Source of the DNA: Saprospiraceae bacterium
GTDB taxonomy: Bacteria > Bacteroidota > Bacteroidia > Chitinophagales > Saprospiraceae
Assembly: GCA_022841345.1 (NCBI GenBank)
Contig: JALHRR010000004.1
Location: forward strand, 1 to 64,000
Reading direction: 5' to 3'
Length of the DNA stretch: 64,000 nucleotides
Below are positions 18,101 to 26,050 of the stretch, in pieces; position 1 is the first letter of the stretch; every line of letters begins with the position of its first letter. Below the pieces are notes generated by a model. That model saw nothing but the letters and a program-made list of their open reading frames with translations, was not told the origin of the DNA and searched no databases. The translations under genes were made by a program, and so were the position numbers.

Positions 18101-18164
18101 TAGCCATCAGGAAAATGACCAGCGTGAATTGATAGTTTTTGACGGCGTATGAAGAGATTTTCAT
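15126..18164 (-). CDS. RND-family multidrug efflux permease (AcrB/HAE-type)
   Basis: A 1012-residue inner-membrane proton antiporter of the RND superfamily. It has the expected duplicate layout: TM1 (about 13-30), a large periplasmic loop, TM2-7, a second periplasmic loop and TM8-12. The proton-relay pair Asp397-Asp398 lies in GLLVDDSIVVVENIER, and the partner Lys is in IEVKNSILLVDFTNQL. It is slightly shorter than AcrB. It exports drugs, detergents or other amphiphiles, or possibly metals; substrate unknown. It ends an operon TetR-TolC-MFP-RND with short gaps of 44, 23 and 38 bases, giving a complete tripartite pump. Confidence 0.95.
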   Translation of the reverse strand: MKISSYAVKNYQFTLVIFLMAIAVGVSTLLNMPRSEDPILDAPQFPVVIIYPGASPADIEELIVDPIEKKVYGLEDIKRIQTEIKDGVAILQVEYKYESNVNDKYQELVREINGMRDELPSDILSIDVQKVSPSGVNILQIGLISENSPRATLKKYAENLQEKLETVSELKEVKIHGLSDEVVRVELNWEKLSRMNIPLQAVLGSIQSEIANIPGGTVEAGAKAFNVKTSGNYKDLEEIGQTLVYSDGSKTVSLNDVADVNYTFDETKHITRLNGHRCVFVSAALKEGSNISKVQESYLPVLEKYKETLPANLDMVLAFDQADHVNSRLGHLGRDFLIAILLVAFTLLPLGGRAAMIVMISIPLSLAIGLVLLDVLGFGLNQLSIVGLVVALGLLVDDSIVVVENIERWMREGHSRMEATILGTKQIGLSVVGCTVTLIIAFMPLVFLPEASGDFIRSLPMAVIMSVLASMLVSLTIIPFLASRLLKQHAADYKGNLFLRSLQKVISGSYALVLERSLKRPVLTLLIATGIFVASLALFPVIGFSLFPQSEKPQFLVEITTPIQTRIGITDEVSRDVEAILETIPEVEYFSTNVGRGNPRIYYNVIPENERSDYAQIFVLLNNKTSVVRKKEIAEELRLQFADYAGAKIEVKHFEQGPPIKAPVEVRISGDNLDSLRQLAAQVENLLENTEGAIYVNNPLSNLKSDIKVAIQKDKARAMNLNVVDVDRTVRMAIAGLNMGSFTDPDGNKKDIIVTGPKAERATLQSFDHVFVNNMVGQAIPVNQIANLEMESSPLKIDHYNKTRVVSVNAFVQDGYLVDRVINDVIAKMDHVNMPKGYAYKMAGEVETREQSFGGFGTIIIVTVFLFIAVLVLLFKTFKSTVIVLSVIPLGMVGALAALFVTGNSLSFVAIVGLIALAGIEVKNSILLVDFTNQLRKEGKELNAAIREAGEIRFLPIVLTTLTAIGGLLPIAWSTNPLISPLAIVLIGGLISSTVLSRIVTPVVYKLIPPRV

Positions 18165-18202
18165 ATGAGTAAGATTATAAAATGAAAGTAGGTTGGAAGT
18201 GG

Positions 18203-19258
18203 TTATTGAATGATGCTGACTTCAGAACCATCCTTGAGATAAGCGCTGCCTGAAACAACTATGCTAGTGTGGTTTTCAAGACCCTGGAGTATCTGAATCT
18301 TATCATGGTCCAGCTTACCGGTTTTGACTTCTATTTTTTGGACTTTTTGATCCGGTCCCAATGCAAAAACATAGCCATTGCCCTTGTCACTATCCAGCAG
18401 TGCTTCGTACGGAATCATCCAGCAATTTTCTTTACTTGATGGAACAATGGTAGCAGAAGCAATCATTCCCAGTCCGGCTTTTTTAAGCAAGCTCGCAGGA
18501 ATAGCGAGATCTACCGTGAACGATCCTCCTCTAAGATCAGCAGTTCTGGATTTCTTAATCACCTTTGTTTGAATTTTTTCATCCGAAATCAGGTCGGAAT
18601 GTATGAATGCGACATCTCCTTCTTTTATCAATGACCACTCTCGGTCACTGACCCCAACTCTCAATTTCCAGGTATTTGAATGGGAAGAAATTGTCTGGAA
18701 AACAGGTATTCCGGGACCACTGATTTGACCGGGATTGGCCAGCTTTTTCAGAACATAACCATTTTGTGCAGACCTGATTTCTGAATGTTGTAGATTAAAT
18801 TGTGCAACCTGAAGTTGCTGGGTTGCCATGTCCAGTCCGGTCTTTGTATTTTCCTCCTGTTCCAGTGTGGCTGCGTCTTCCAGCTTTAATCTCTGAACTC
18901 TTTCATAGTCCCGTAATGCTTTAGCATGAGCGAGTTTAGCCTGATTTACAGAAGCATTAATTTCTGTCAGATCCAGTCTGGCCAGCACTTGACCTTTGCT
19001 GATATAGTCTCCTTCAGAAACAAGAATTTCACTTATAATTCCGCCGGTTTTAAATGATAAGATCGTCTCATCTTCGGAGGTGATGGATCCGCTTGCTTTG
19101 ATTTCAGAGTTCCAGTTCTGCTTTTCTAATTCCAGAACACGAACCGGAATGGCTTTTTTACTGATTTTAGTATCAGAGTTGGCTTTGCTCTCGCTGCAGG
19201 CCTGAATAAAAAATGTAGCCAAAATCAGGATGATGAAGTATTGAATGTAAGTTTTCAT
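18203..19258 (-). CDS. RND efflux periplasmic adaptor (membrane fusion) lipoprotein
   Basis: A 351-residue MFP of the AcrA/MexA type. Residues 1-20 are a lipoprotein signal with lipobox IQAC, so the protein is anchored by lipid. A biotinyl-lipoyl-like half-domain (ILSFKTGGIISEILVSEGDYI, about 65-86), an alpha-hairpin (about 100-160, with LAHAKALRDYERVQRLKLED) and beta-barrel/MP domains follow. It links the RND pump to the TolC partner. It lies between those two genes in the same operon. Confidence 0.93.
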   Translation of the reverse strand: MKTYIQYFIILILATFFIQACSESKANSDTKISKKAIPVRVLELEKQNWNSEIKASGSITSEDETILSFKTGGIISEILVSEGDYISKGQVLARLDLTEINASVNQAKLAHAKALRDYERVQRLKLEDAATLEQEENTKTGLDMATQQLQVAQFNLQHSEIRSAQNGYVLKKLANPGQISGPGIPVFQTISSHSNTWKLRVGVSDREWSLIKEGDVAFIHSDLISDEKIQTKVIKKSRTADLRGGSFTVDLAIPASLLKKAGLGMIASATIVPSSKENCWMIPYEALLDSDKGNGYVFALGPDQKVQKIEVKTGKLDHDKIQILQGLENHTSIVVSGSAYLKDGSEVSIIQ

Positions 19259-19281
19259 AGTTGAAAAGATTTGAAATTGAA

Positions 19282-20646
19282 TTAGAAGTTTGGATTGCCG
19301 GTTTCGCGATCGTAAGCTGCCTGAGCAATAAGAATCTGGTATGCTGATATCGTCATTTGGAGGGCAGATTGGGTTAGTTGATTTCTGGCATCGAGATATT
19401 CAATCATAGTGTGCCGGCCATCTTTATATCCCTTTTCAATGAGATTAAAATAGGCTTCTGCAGCTTTCGACTGCTCTTCAGAAGACGTATACATTGCTCG
19501 CGCAGATAGTACTTCGTTATATGCTTTTCTGGAGCTGAGTGAAAGCTGATCTTCTACCAGGTCTTTCTGCAACTGAAGTTTATTGAGATCCAGTCTTGCC
19601 TGCTGTGTTTGAATCCGGTTTCTGTTGCCATTGAAAAGAGGGATTTCAACTTGTAAGCCGCCCATGGCATACAAACTATTTCTGTTGAATTCAAAATTGA
19701 AAGCCTGAGAACCAAGATCTGCAAAGACATTCACTTTAGGCATATAAAACTGTTGTTTGGAGGCAATCACCTTCGATTGAATTTCCATGGCAGTCTCCAG
19801 CTTTAAAATCTCGTTTCTTTTTGGGGTACTGGTATTGAATGATTCTGTGCTTAAAGATATTTCCGGCTCACTGAATATTACCTCCGATTCCGGATCTTTA
19901 TTCAGGAGGAAATTGAAGTAATTTCTGGCATTTTCCATTTGAAGTCTGGCAGCAATAATTCTGGATTCAATAGATGATGCCTCACTTTGAGCCCTCATCA
20001 ATTGCGCCGGCAAAGCTTTTCCATTCCTGATAAAAATCTCTGTATCTCTGATATTTTGATTGACCAAAGTTTGAGCAGTAGTGTATACTTCAATGGCTTT
20101 AAATGCCATACAATATTGATAATATGCTTGTCTGATATGCATGATCAGCTCAGCCTTATAAATAGCTAATTCATTTTCTTCCAGTTTCACTGCAGTTTCT
20201 CTGATGCTTTTGTTGTAGCGCCGGTCTGAATTGAGAATTGGATAGGCAATTCGGATTCTGGCATCATAAAAGTTATTGGGCAAAAATTGCTCACTTACAT
20301 TGGACAATTGTGGGAAGGTCTCGCTATTTGTAAGCTGATTCAATGTTGAATACACTCCATTTAGCAAGTCTCCAACCGGAAAATCGATGGAACGCCCCCC
20401 TGCTGCGAGCGTATATTGAGTTTGAAAATCTGCGCTTGGCAAAAAATAGCTTTTGGCTTCTTTTAGTGCCAGCAAGCTCTGGTCCAGTGCTATTTCACGG
20501 GTTTGAAGATTCAGGTTGTTTTTCAATCCTTCGTCAATATACGCCTTGAGCACATTCTGTGCGCCGGATTCTATCGGGATAATTGAAAGTACTGTCATTA
20601 AAATGAACAGGAGATTTAATCGGTTATTAGTATTAAATTTACACAT
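19282..20646 (-). CDS. TolC-family outer membrane efflux protein
   Basis: A 454-residue outer membrane factor with signal peptide (hydrophobic 10-23, ending near SGAQ). Two OEP repeats of long helices with heptad character are seen (about 30-220 and 250-440), for example YKAELIMHIRQAYYQYCMA and KQQFYMPKVNVFADL. It forms the trimeric outer membrane channel of the tripartite pump. It is the first structural gene after tetR; the operator 20657-20671 lies just upstream of its ATG. Confidence 0.92.
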   Translation of the reverse strand: MCKFNTNNRLNLLFILMTVLSIIPIESGAQNVLKAYIDEGLKNNLNLQTREIALDQSLLALKEAKSYFLPSADFQTQYTLAAGGRSIDFPVGDLLNGVYSTLNQLTNSETFPQLSNVSEQFLPNNFYDARIRIAYPILNSDRRYNKSIRETAVKLEENELAIYKAELIMHIRQAYYQYCMAFKAIEVYTTAQTLVNQNIRDTEIFIRNGKALPAQLMRAQSEASSIESRIIAARLQMENARNYFNFLLNKDPESEVIFSEPEISLSTESFNTSTPKRNEILKLETAMEIQSKVIASKQQFYMPKVNVFADLGSQAFNFEFNRNSLYAMGGLQVEIPLFNGNRNRIQTQQARLDLNKLQLQKDLVEDQLSLSSRKAYNEVLSARAMYTSSEEQSKAAEAYFNLIEKGYKDGRHTMIEYLDARNQLTQSALQMTISAYQILIAQAAYDRETGNPNF

Positions 20647-20656
20647 TGTAAGTTAT

Positions 20657-20671
20657 TTAAACAGTGTTCAA
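20657..20671. promoter_or_regulatory. TetR operator upstream of the efflux operon
   Basis: TTAAACAGTGTTCAA, a near-palindrome with 12 of its 14 paired bases matching. Its exact reverse complement lies at 21335-21349 in the tetR promoter. It sits between a candidate -33 TTTG (20681-20684, minus strand) and a weak -7 (20652-20659). Repression by the encoded TetR is inferred. Confidence 0.75.
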
Positions 20672-20690
20672 TTTTTTTGACAAAAAAATA

Positions 20691-21308
20691 TTATTGTTGT
20701 TGCTCTATTAGTTTTATAAAAGCTTGAAAAGATACATGTACGATTTCGTCAGGTGTATGAGCATTCACGACTTTACAACGATGTCTGAGATTCAGGGTGA
20801 CCATTCCATGAACCGCTGACCATACCATGAATGTTACGGCTTCAAGTTCCTGATCTTTGAAATATCCTTGTTCCATGCAACTCTGAACAGTATGTCGAAG
20901 GACATCAAAAGTTGCCTGTCCCTCATCCCATTCGCAGTCCATTTTTTCAAGGAAGTCCATTGGAGCCTGCTTAAGAAACATTAAGTCATACATATCTGTA
21001 TTCTCAAAAGCAAACTTTATGTAGATCTTGCCCATTGCTTTTAGCCTTTCAAATGGATTCTCTACCTCATGAAGTATTGCCATTCTTTTTCCTAATTCTT
21101 GAAACCCCTCAGTATGGATCTCATGGAAAATAGAGTCTTTGTCCTGAAAATAATGGTAAATAGTTCCCGGACTGTATTCGATGGCATCAGCAATATTCCT
21201 GATGGAGGTTTTCTCAATTCCTTGCTCCAAAAAGAGCTTTTTAGCTGCTTTCAATATCAGACTTCTCAGTTCTGTTTTCTCTCTTTCCTTTCTATCTGAA
21301 ATTCCCAT
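20691..21308 (-). CDS. TetR/AcrR-family repressor of the efflux operon
   Basis: A 205-residue TetR-type regulator. The N-terminal helix-turn-helix (about 13-60) shows LFLEQGIEKTSIRNIADAIE then YSPGTIYHYFQDKDSIFHEI, typical of the family; the rest is the alpha-helical ligand-binding and dimer domain. It precedes tolC, the MFP and the RND pump on the same strand, 44 bases from tolC. Identical 15-bp operator-like sites in its own promoter and before tolC indicate autoregulation plus control of the pump, relieved by a ligand that may be a pump substrate (inference). Confidence 0.93.
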   Translation of the reverse strand: MGISDRKEREKTELRSLILKAAKKLFLEQGIEKTSIRNIADAIEYSPGTIYHYFQDKDSIFHEIHTEGFQELGKRMAILHEVENPFERLKAMGKIYIKFAFENTDMYDLMFLKQAPMDFLEKMDCEWDEGQATFDVLRHTVQSCMEQGYFKDQELEAVTFMVWSAVHGMVTLNLRHRCKVVNAHTPDEIVHVSFQAFIKLIEQQQ

Positions 21309-21325
21309 TCGTTATATTTTACACA

Positions 21326-21358
21326 CAAATATATTTGAACACTGTTTAATAAACCAAA
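21326..21358 (-). promoter_or_regulatory. tetR promoter with embedded operator
   Basis: On the minus strand TTTG (21355-21358), 21 bases and TATATTTG (21326-21333) form a full Bacteroidota promoter. The 15-bp operator TTAAACAGTGTTCAA (21335-21349) lies wholly between the two boxes, where a bound repressor would block polymerase. Confidence 0.8.
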
Positions 21359-21429
21359 TTTTAGCGCTAATATTTTTTAAATATTTTTGAATCTGTTTAG
21401 ATTGGAGCTTCTGTTTCGCATCATCTGCC

Positions 21430-21582
21430 GGCTATTTGCCAATCTTCTCAGCTTCTAAATTCCTCAGCACCCGGGCTGTTTCGCTTTTCGCTTGAGCTTG
21501 ATCCCCAAAGCTTTGGGGAGTGGCTTGCAGCTTCTTCCTGGCTGTTTACTTACCCCTTATGACTTACCCCTTACGACTTTCC
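21430..21582. repeat. Heptamer array, GGCTGTT motifs and shared 18-bp palindrome at the metZ 3' end
   Basis: GGCTATT (21430) and GGCTGTT (21474, 21540) flank a copy of TCCCCAAAGCTTTGGGGA (21502-21519) that is identical to the one at 14058. Next come 7-mers ACTTACC-CCTTATG-ACTTACC-CCTTACG-ACTTTCC (21548-21582), which overlap the last codons and stop of the minus-strand gene at 21571. Confidence 0.8.
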
Positions 21583-22752
21583 TATCGCCTGCAAAATATC
21601 TTCAAGAATATCATCTACATGCTCAAGTCCTGCGGATATACGAATCAATCCGTCAGTAATTCCAACGGCCTCTCTTTCCTGTGCTGTAAGCTTTGAATGA
21701 GTCGTGGATGCCGGATGAGTGGCAATGCTTCTTGAATCTCCCAGATTCGCAGTAATGGAAATCATTTTTAAAGCATCCAGAAAAGCTCTGCCTTTTTCCA
21801 GTCCGCCTTTCAATTCGAAGGTAACAATTCCACCTCCTTGTCGCATTTGTTCCTTTGCTAATTCATACTGTGGATGAGATGGTAAAAAAGGATATTTTAC
21901 ATGAGCTATGGCAGGGTTTTCTTCTAAAGAAATAGCAATTTTGAGTGCATTTTCACAGTGACGATCCATTCTTACTGCCAGCGTTTCAAGGCTTTTGGAC
22001 AATATCCAGCCATTGAAGGGAGACATAGCAGGACCTGTGTGTCGCGCAAAGAACCGGACTTCTTTTATGAGCTCCTTGCTACCAAGTATTGCTCCTCCGA
22101 TAGTTCTTCCCTGACCGTCTATGAATTTAGTTGCTGAATGGGTGATGATATGTGCTCCCAACTTGGCCGGATTCTGCAAATATGGAGTGGCAAAACAATT
22201 GTCTACATTTAAAATGATGCCTGCTTCATTACATATCTCTGCCAGCGCTTTGATGTCAATCAAATCCAGCGCAGGATTAGAAGGAGTTTCCAGAAAGAAC
22301 AACTTTGTTTTCTCACGTATCGCAGCCTTCCAGTCTTCCGGACTCGCACTTGAATCCATATAAGTATATTCAATTCCCCAGCGTGGAAGCAGCTGAGTAA
22401 CTATTTGATGCGTTGATCCAAAAACGGATCTTGAAACAACAATATGATCTCCACTTCTCAAAAATGCAGCCATACTGGAAAACATTGCAGCCATCCCGGA
22501 TGCTGTTGCAATTCCATCCTCAGTTCCCTCAAGCAAACACAATTTTTCAATAAATTCATCATTGTTTGGATTCGAAAATCGGGTATAGATATTACCGGGC
22601 TGCTCATCTGCAAACAAAGCTCTTGCTTGTTCGGCATCATCGAATACAAAACTGGAAGTGGCAAAAATAGGAACTGAATGTTCTCTGTGTTCCGAGCGCT
22701 CTGCTTGTGTTCTGATGGCTATCGTCTCGAATTGTTGTTTTTTCTTTTCCAT
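21571..22752 (-). CDS. metZ: O-succinylhomoserine sulfhydrylase-like (Cys/Met metabolism PLP enzyme)
   Basis: A 393-residue PLP enzyme of the Cys/Met metabolism family. Features: YTRFSNPNNDEFIEKLCLLE (about 57-76), ASGMAAMFSSMAAF, DNCFATPYLQ and the PLP lysine Lys209 in THSATKFIDGQG. The spacing and wording fit MetZ, which makes homocysteine from O-succinylhomoserine and sulfide; cystathionine gamma-synthase/lyase cannot be fully excluded by eye. The OsmC gene ends 2 bases before its ATG, so the two form an operon. The final Lys-Ser codons and stop are written in a heptanucleotide repeat. Confidence 0.88.
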   Translation of the reverse strand: MEKKKQQFETIAIRTQAERSEHREHSVPIFATSSFVFDDAEQARALFADEQPGNIYTRFSNPNNDEFIEKLCLLEGTEDGIATASGMAAMFSSMAAFLRSGDHIVVSRSVFGSTHQIVTQLLPRWGIEYTYMDSSASPEDWKAAIREKTKLFFLETPSNPALDLIDIKALAEICNEAGIILNVDNCFATPYLQNPAKLGAHIITHSATKFIDGQGRTIGGAILGSKELIKEVRFFARHTGPAMSPFNGWILSKSLETLAVRMDRHCENALKIAISLEENPAIAHVKYPFLPSHPQYELAKEQMRQGGGIVTFELKGGLEKGRAFLDALKMISITANLGDSRSIATHPASTTHSKLTAQEREAVGITDGLIRISAGLEHVDDILEDILQAIGKS

Positions 22753-22754
22753 GT

Positions 22755-23174
22755 TTACTTCGACCTGATTTCAAATGAATGAGTAACCTTCGCCGTTTTC
22801 TCGAGCATGACACCGACCGAACAATATTTTTCAACTCCTTTTTGCAAAGCCTTCTCCACTTTCTCAGGCTTCAAATTACCCCAGAAAATGAATTTCATAT
22901 GGATGCTTGTAAAAGGGGAGGGTATAGCCCCGGGTTCACGAAAACCCTCCACTTCAATTTTGATATCCTCCACTATTTGTTTTTGCTTTTTCAAAATTAC
23001 AAGTGTATCAAAAATACTGCAAGTCCCGATTGCCGCGAGTAACAATTGCATAGGACGCATGCCCTGATTGTGTCCACCGATTGATTCAGCTGCATCGATA
23101 TGAACTGATCGACCTTCTTCATTGGATGCTTCAAAATGAAAAGCATCATTTAATCTGTCAATTTTAATCACCAT
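22755..23174 (-). CDS. OsmC/Ohr-family protein
   Basis: A 139-residue OsmC-like protein, normal family length. It shows GGHNQGMRPMQLLLAAIGTC (conserved Glu/Arg neighbourhood, first Cys) and YCSVGVML (second Cys). OsmC/Ohr proteins reduce organic hydroperoxides with two redox cysteines. It is first in an operon with the MetZ-like enzyme. Some Bacteroidota OsmC paralogues sit beside sulfur metabolism genes, and this pairing suggests thiol or sulfide redox handling (inference). Confidence 0.88.
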   Translation of the reverse strand: MVIKIDRLNDAFHFEASNEEGRSVHIDAAESIGGHNQGMRPMQLLLAAIGTCSIFDTLVILKKQKQIVEDIKIEVEGFREPGAIPSPFTSIHMKFIFWGNLKPEKVEKALQKGVEKYCSVGVMLEKTAKVTHSFEIRSK

Positions 23175-23314
23175 TTATATGTGTAGCTTTTAATTTGACT
23201 GCAAAATAGGGAAGTGTATCAGATAAATTAATGCAATGGCTAAAATACAAGAAAAGCATACATTGCTATTTTCACTCAAATTATGCCTTTCACTCATGAC
23301 CATCAAACATTATT

Positions 23315-24055
23315 ATGGTAAAAAATGAATTATACTGGCACAGATTTCAACCTGCCTCTTTTTTTAATAAAAGACAACTGGGGGCTATGCCTCAAGTTTC
23401 TCACGATCAGGGTTGGAATATATTTACTCAAGGCGATGATTTTAAAGGACTTATTTATAACTTCAATCAAAGTGATAAATTTCCGGATGAGTTTATTGTG
23501 CCCAGATTGATTGCAAATAAGAAAGCAAAAGTGTCAGATTTTCTCCAATTGGGGTCTCTTACACTCGGGACATTTATCGCATCTGAAAGGACAAAGCAAT
23601 TATTGGACGACTTTCATCTTCCTCAGCATCAAATATTTAAAACCAAGGCTATCTTTCCTGAGGAGGAGTACGAATATTATATATATCATTTTTATGAATC
23701 TAATTTAGAAAATATAGACTTTGATAAATCAACATTCTTTAAAGATTATATAGGGTTCTCTCAAAGAGAGAATGATCGACCTGATGACCAACTTTTGAGC
23801 TTTCCAAACAAAAAACAATTGTTACTTTCAATAGATAAATTCAAAAAAGAGTTTTTCGGTATATTGGCTAAACCTTTAGTTCTGAAAAAGGAACCAACTG
23901 AATACGATTTACTATATATAAGGCATGGATTTATTGGATTCTTTATTTCAAATGATTTAAAGAAAGAGCTAATCAAAAATGGGATCAACGGATGGGCTAT
24001 AAATTCTGAGCAAGAGTATTTTTATTATGGAATCCACAAATACAAATGGTATTAA
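23315..24055 (+). CDS. Imm11/DUF1629-like hypothetical protein, 246 aa
   Basis: A cytosolic 246-residue protein with no signal peptide. The layout (LYWHRFQPA start, a middle SDFLQLGSLTLGTFIASER segment and the C-terminal LKKELIKNGINGWAINSEQE) is like the Imm11/DUF1629 group of predicted immunity proteins found in polymorphic toxin loci. This is a resemblance by eye only. No toxin gene is next to it, so it may be an orphan immunity protein or a relative with another function. It stands alone, AT-rich relative to its neighbours, between an OsmC operon and the dcw cluster. Confidence 0.5.
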   Translation: MVKNELYWHRFQPASFFNKRQLGAMPQVSHDQGWNIFTQGDDFKGLIYNFNQSDKFPDEFIVPRLIANKKAKVSDFLQLGSLTLGTFIASERTKQLLDDFHLPQHQIFKTKAIFPEEEYEYYIYHFYESNLENIDFDKSTFFKDYIGFSQRENDRPDDQLLSFPNKKQLLLSIDKFKKEFFGILAKPLVLKKEPTEYDLLYIRHGFIGFFISNDLKKELIKNGINGWAINSEQEYFYYGIHKYKWY

Positions 24056-24616
24056 TAAAGTGGTCAGTGGAATTGAAATCTATGAAGGCATAAAACCTCA
24101 ATCCTTGTAATTGACTTGGAATTAAATTGATCATCTATAGTCTGGGCTATTCTCTTTTATCGCAATTTGCTAACATATCTGCCCTAAATAACATTTATTT
24201 GCTGACACTTATACAGAATTATTATATGATATGTGTTTATCGCTGATATAATATGTTTAAGGTATAACAATTATATTTAATGTGTTGCTATTTTTATAGC
24301 CACGATCGGTTTGAATAGTAAAAGCGCTCTGCGGCATTTCAAATTACTTGCCACTTTCAATTCGGTTTTGAATCCCATATGAATTTTATTGACACAATTT
24401 ACCACCGGCAAAATGGTGCAATTGTCATGGTTTGAACAAAAGATGTATATGTTTTATATTATGTTTATCTGTTTATTATTCAGTACCTTTAGAATATAAA
24501 TATATATAATATGATGAAATATAAGCAAATTAGTGAAACTGTAGTAGCAAATAGTAGTCAATACATATAGGGAACTATTCTAATACGAACTTTCAGAAAT
24601 TTCTTATAAAAAAATA
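24056..24616. other. AT-rich spacer upstream of the dcw cluster
   Basis: This 561-base stretch has no convincing gene on either strand. It is AT-rich with many short TATA-like runs near 24470-24520, and likely carries the promoter(s) of the dcw operon, but I cannot point to a full TTTG/TAnnTTTG pair. Confidence 0.5.
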
Positions 24617-24640
24617 GTGGGACAAAGTGGTAAGTTGTGG
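24617..24640 (+). promoter_or_regulatory. MraZ box: three GTGG repeats at 10-bp spacing
   Basis: GTGGG (24617), GTGGT (24627) and GTGGT (24637) occur exactly 10 bases apart, 48-68 bases upstream of the mraZ ATG. MraZ of other bacteria binds TGGGN-type direct repeats with 5-base spacers upstream of its own operon. Here the repeats read TGGGA, TGGTA and TGGTA, each with a 5-base gap. Autoregulation is inferred. Confidence 0.8.
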
Positions 24641-24684
24641 TAAGCCGTCCTATTTTTGGATCAACAATAAGCCACCACGTCACA

Positions 24685-25149
24685 ATGACGAATTTATTCG
24701 GAGAATATGATTGCCGGTTAGATCCCAAAAGCAGGCTCAAAATGCCCGCTCCCCTGCTGAAACAGCTGGGTGGAGGAAGTAACCATACATTTTATCTGAA
24801 TAGAGGGTTTGAAAAGAATCTCGTACTGTATCCCGAAAAAGTATGGAAAGAGATTACTTCGAAAATTGGTGAACTGAGTTACTACAATACGACACAAAGA
24901 AACTTTTTGAGATATTTTTTTAGGGGTGTCAAGGAAGTACAAACCGACGGGGCTGAACGCATCCTCCTGAGCAGAAACTTGCTTGATTACGCCGAGATAA
25001 AATCAGATGTGGTTTTATTTGCTTTCATTGATAAGATTGAGATTTGGGACAAAGATGCTTATGATGGTCAGATGAACGAAAGTCCGGAAGATTTTGCCAG
25101 ATTGGCAGATGACATTTTCGGCGCGGACAATCCACTTAAGAATCTTTAA
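24685..25149 (+). CDS. mraZ: Transcriptional regulator MraZ
   Basis: A 154-residue MraZ with two SpoVT/AbrB-like halves. The hallmark FGEYDCRLDPKSRLKMP is at residues 4-20, and the second half has a matching GAERILLSRNLLDYA. The frame is open to a GTG at 24637, but that codon lies in the MraZ box; the ATG at 24685 gives the family N-terminus MTNLFGEYD. MraZ binds DNA as a ring and controls the dcw operon. It heads the operon, 2 bases before rsmH. Confidence 0.93.
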   Translation: MTNLFGEYDCRLDPKSRLKMPAPLLKQLGGGSNHTFYLNRGFEKNLVLYPEKVWKEITSKIGELSYYNTTQRNFLRYFFRGVKEVQTDGAERILLSRNLLDYAEIKSDVVLFAFIDKIEIWDKDAYDGQMNESPEDFARLADDIFGADNPLKNL

Positions 25150-25151
25150 TT

Positions 25152-26045
25152 ATGTACCATTTACCTGTCATGCTCGGACCTTGTCTGGATGCTTTGCAGA
25201 TTCAACCCGATGGCATCTATGTAGATGTAACTTTTGGAGGGGGAGGACACAGCAGAGCCATTCTGGAAAAGCTCGGGTCAGGTGGCAGATTGATTGGCTT
25301 TGACCAGGATCCGGATGCATTATCAAATGCGCTCGATGATCCCAGGTTTCTGCTAATCGAATCCAACTTTCGCTTTCTGCACAAAATGCTGAGAATGGAA
25401 GGGATTACGGAAGTAGATGGTATACTGGCAGATTTGGGGGTTTCTTCCCATCAACTGGATGAAGTCAGCAGGGGTTTTACGCATCGCACCAATACTACAT
25501 TGGACATGCGGATGAGCCAGGCAGGCAAAAAGGATGCAGCTTATGTGTTGAATCACTACACAGAAGATGAGCTGGTTCGGGTTTTCAGTGAGTATGGAGA
25601 AGTAAGAAACTCAAAAACACTTGCCAGAGAGATAGTCGCCTCCAGATCGCAGCGCAGTTTTGATTCGACCGAACAGTTGATTTTAATTCTGGAGAGAGTT
25701 GCGATGGGAGAGAAGCACAAGTATTTGTCCACAGTTTTTCAGGCACTTCGGATCGAAGTAAATGAAGAAATGGAGACACTTGCTGAGCTGCTCGAAGCAT
25801 CTCTTAAAGTCCTTAAATCTCAGGGTAGACTGGTAGTTTTGACATACCACTCTTTGGAAGACAGACTGGTGAAAAATTTCATGAAAACCGGCCAAACAGA
25901 CGGTTCATTGATCCAGGATGACTTCGGAAGAATTGAACGGCCATTCAAGGTATTGACCAAAAAACCAATTTTACCAAATCCATCGGAAAGCAAAGCAAAT
26001 CCACGATCCAGAAGTGCAAAACTGAGAATTGCTGAAAAAAACTAA
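25152..26045 (+). CDS. rsmH: 16S rRNA (cytosine-N4)-methyltransferase
   Basis: A 297-residue RsmH (MraW). The SAM-binding loop is DVTFGGGGHSRAIL (about 24-37). Other conserved parts are DGILADLGVSSHQLD, RGFTHRTNTTLDMRM, FQALRIEVNEE and a C-terminal VVLTYHSLEDRLVKNFM. It methylates N4 of C1402 (E. coli numbering) in 16S rRNA, near the decoding site. It is the standard second gene of the dcw cluster and is 5 bases from the ftsL-like gene. Confidence 0.95.
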   Translation: MYHLPVMLGPCLDALQIQPDGIYVDVTFGGGGHSRAILEKLGSGGRLIGFDQDPDALSNALDDPRFLLIESNFRFLHKMLRMEGITEVDGILADLGVSSHQLDEVSRGFTHRTNTTLDMRMSQAGKKDAAYVLNHYTEDELVRVFSEYGEVRNSKTLAREIVASRSQRSFDSTEQLILILERVAMGEKHKYLSTVFQALRIEVNEEMETLAELLEASLKVLKSQGRLVVLTYHSLEDRLVKNFMKTGQTDGSLIQDDFGRIERPFKVLTKKPILPNPSESKANPRSRSAKLRIAEKN

Positions 26046-26050
26046 CCTGA

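Noticed and set aside
24637-24684. N-terminal extension of mraZ from GTG 24637
   Set aside because: The GTG is part of the MraZ box, and the family N-terminus starts at ATG 24685.
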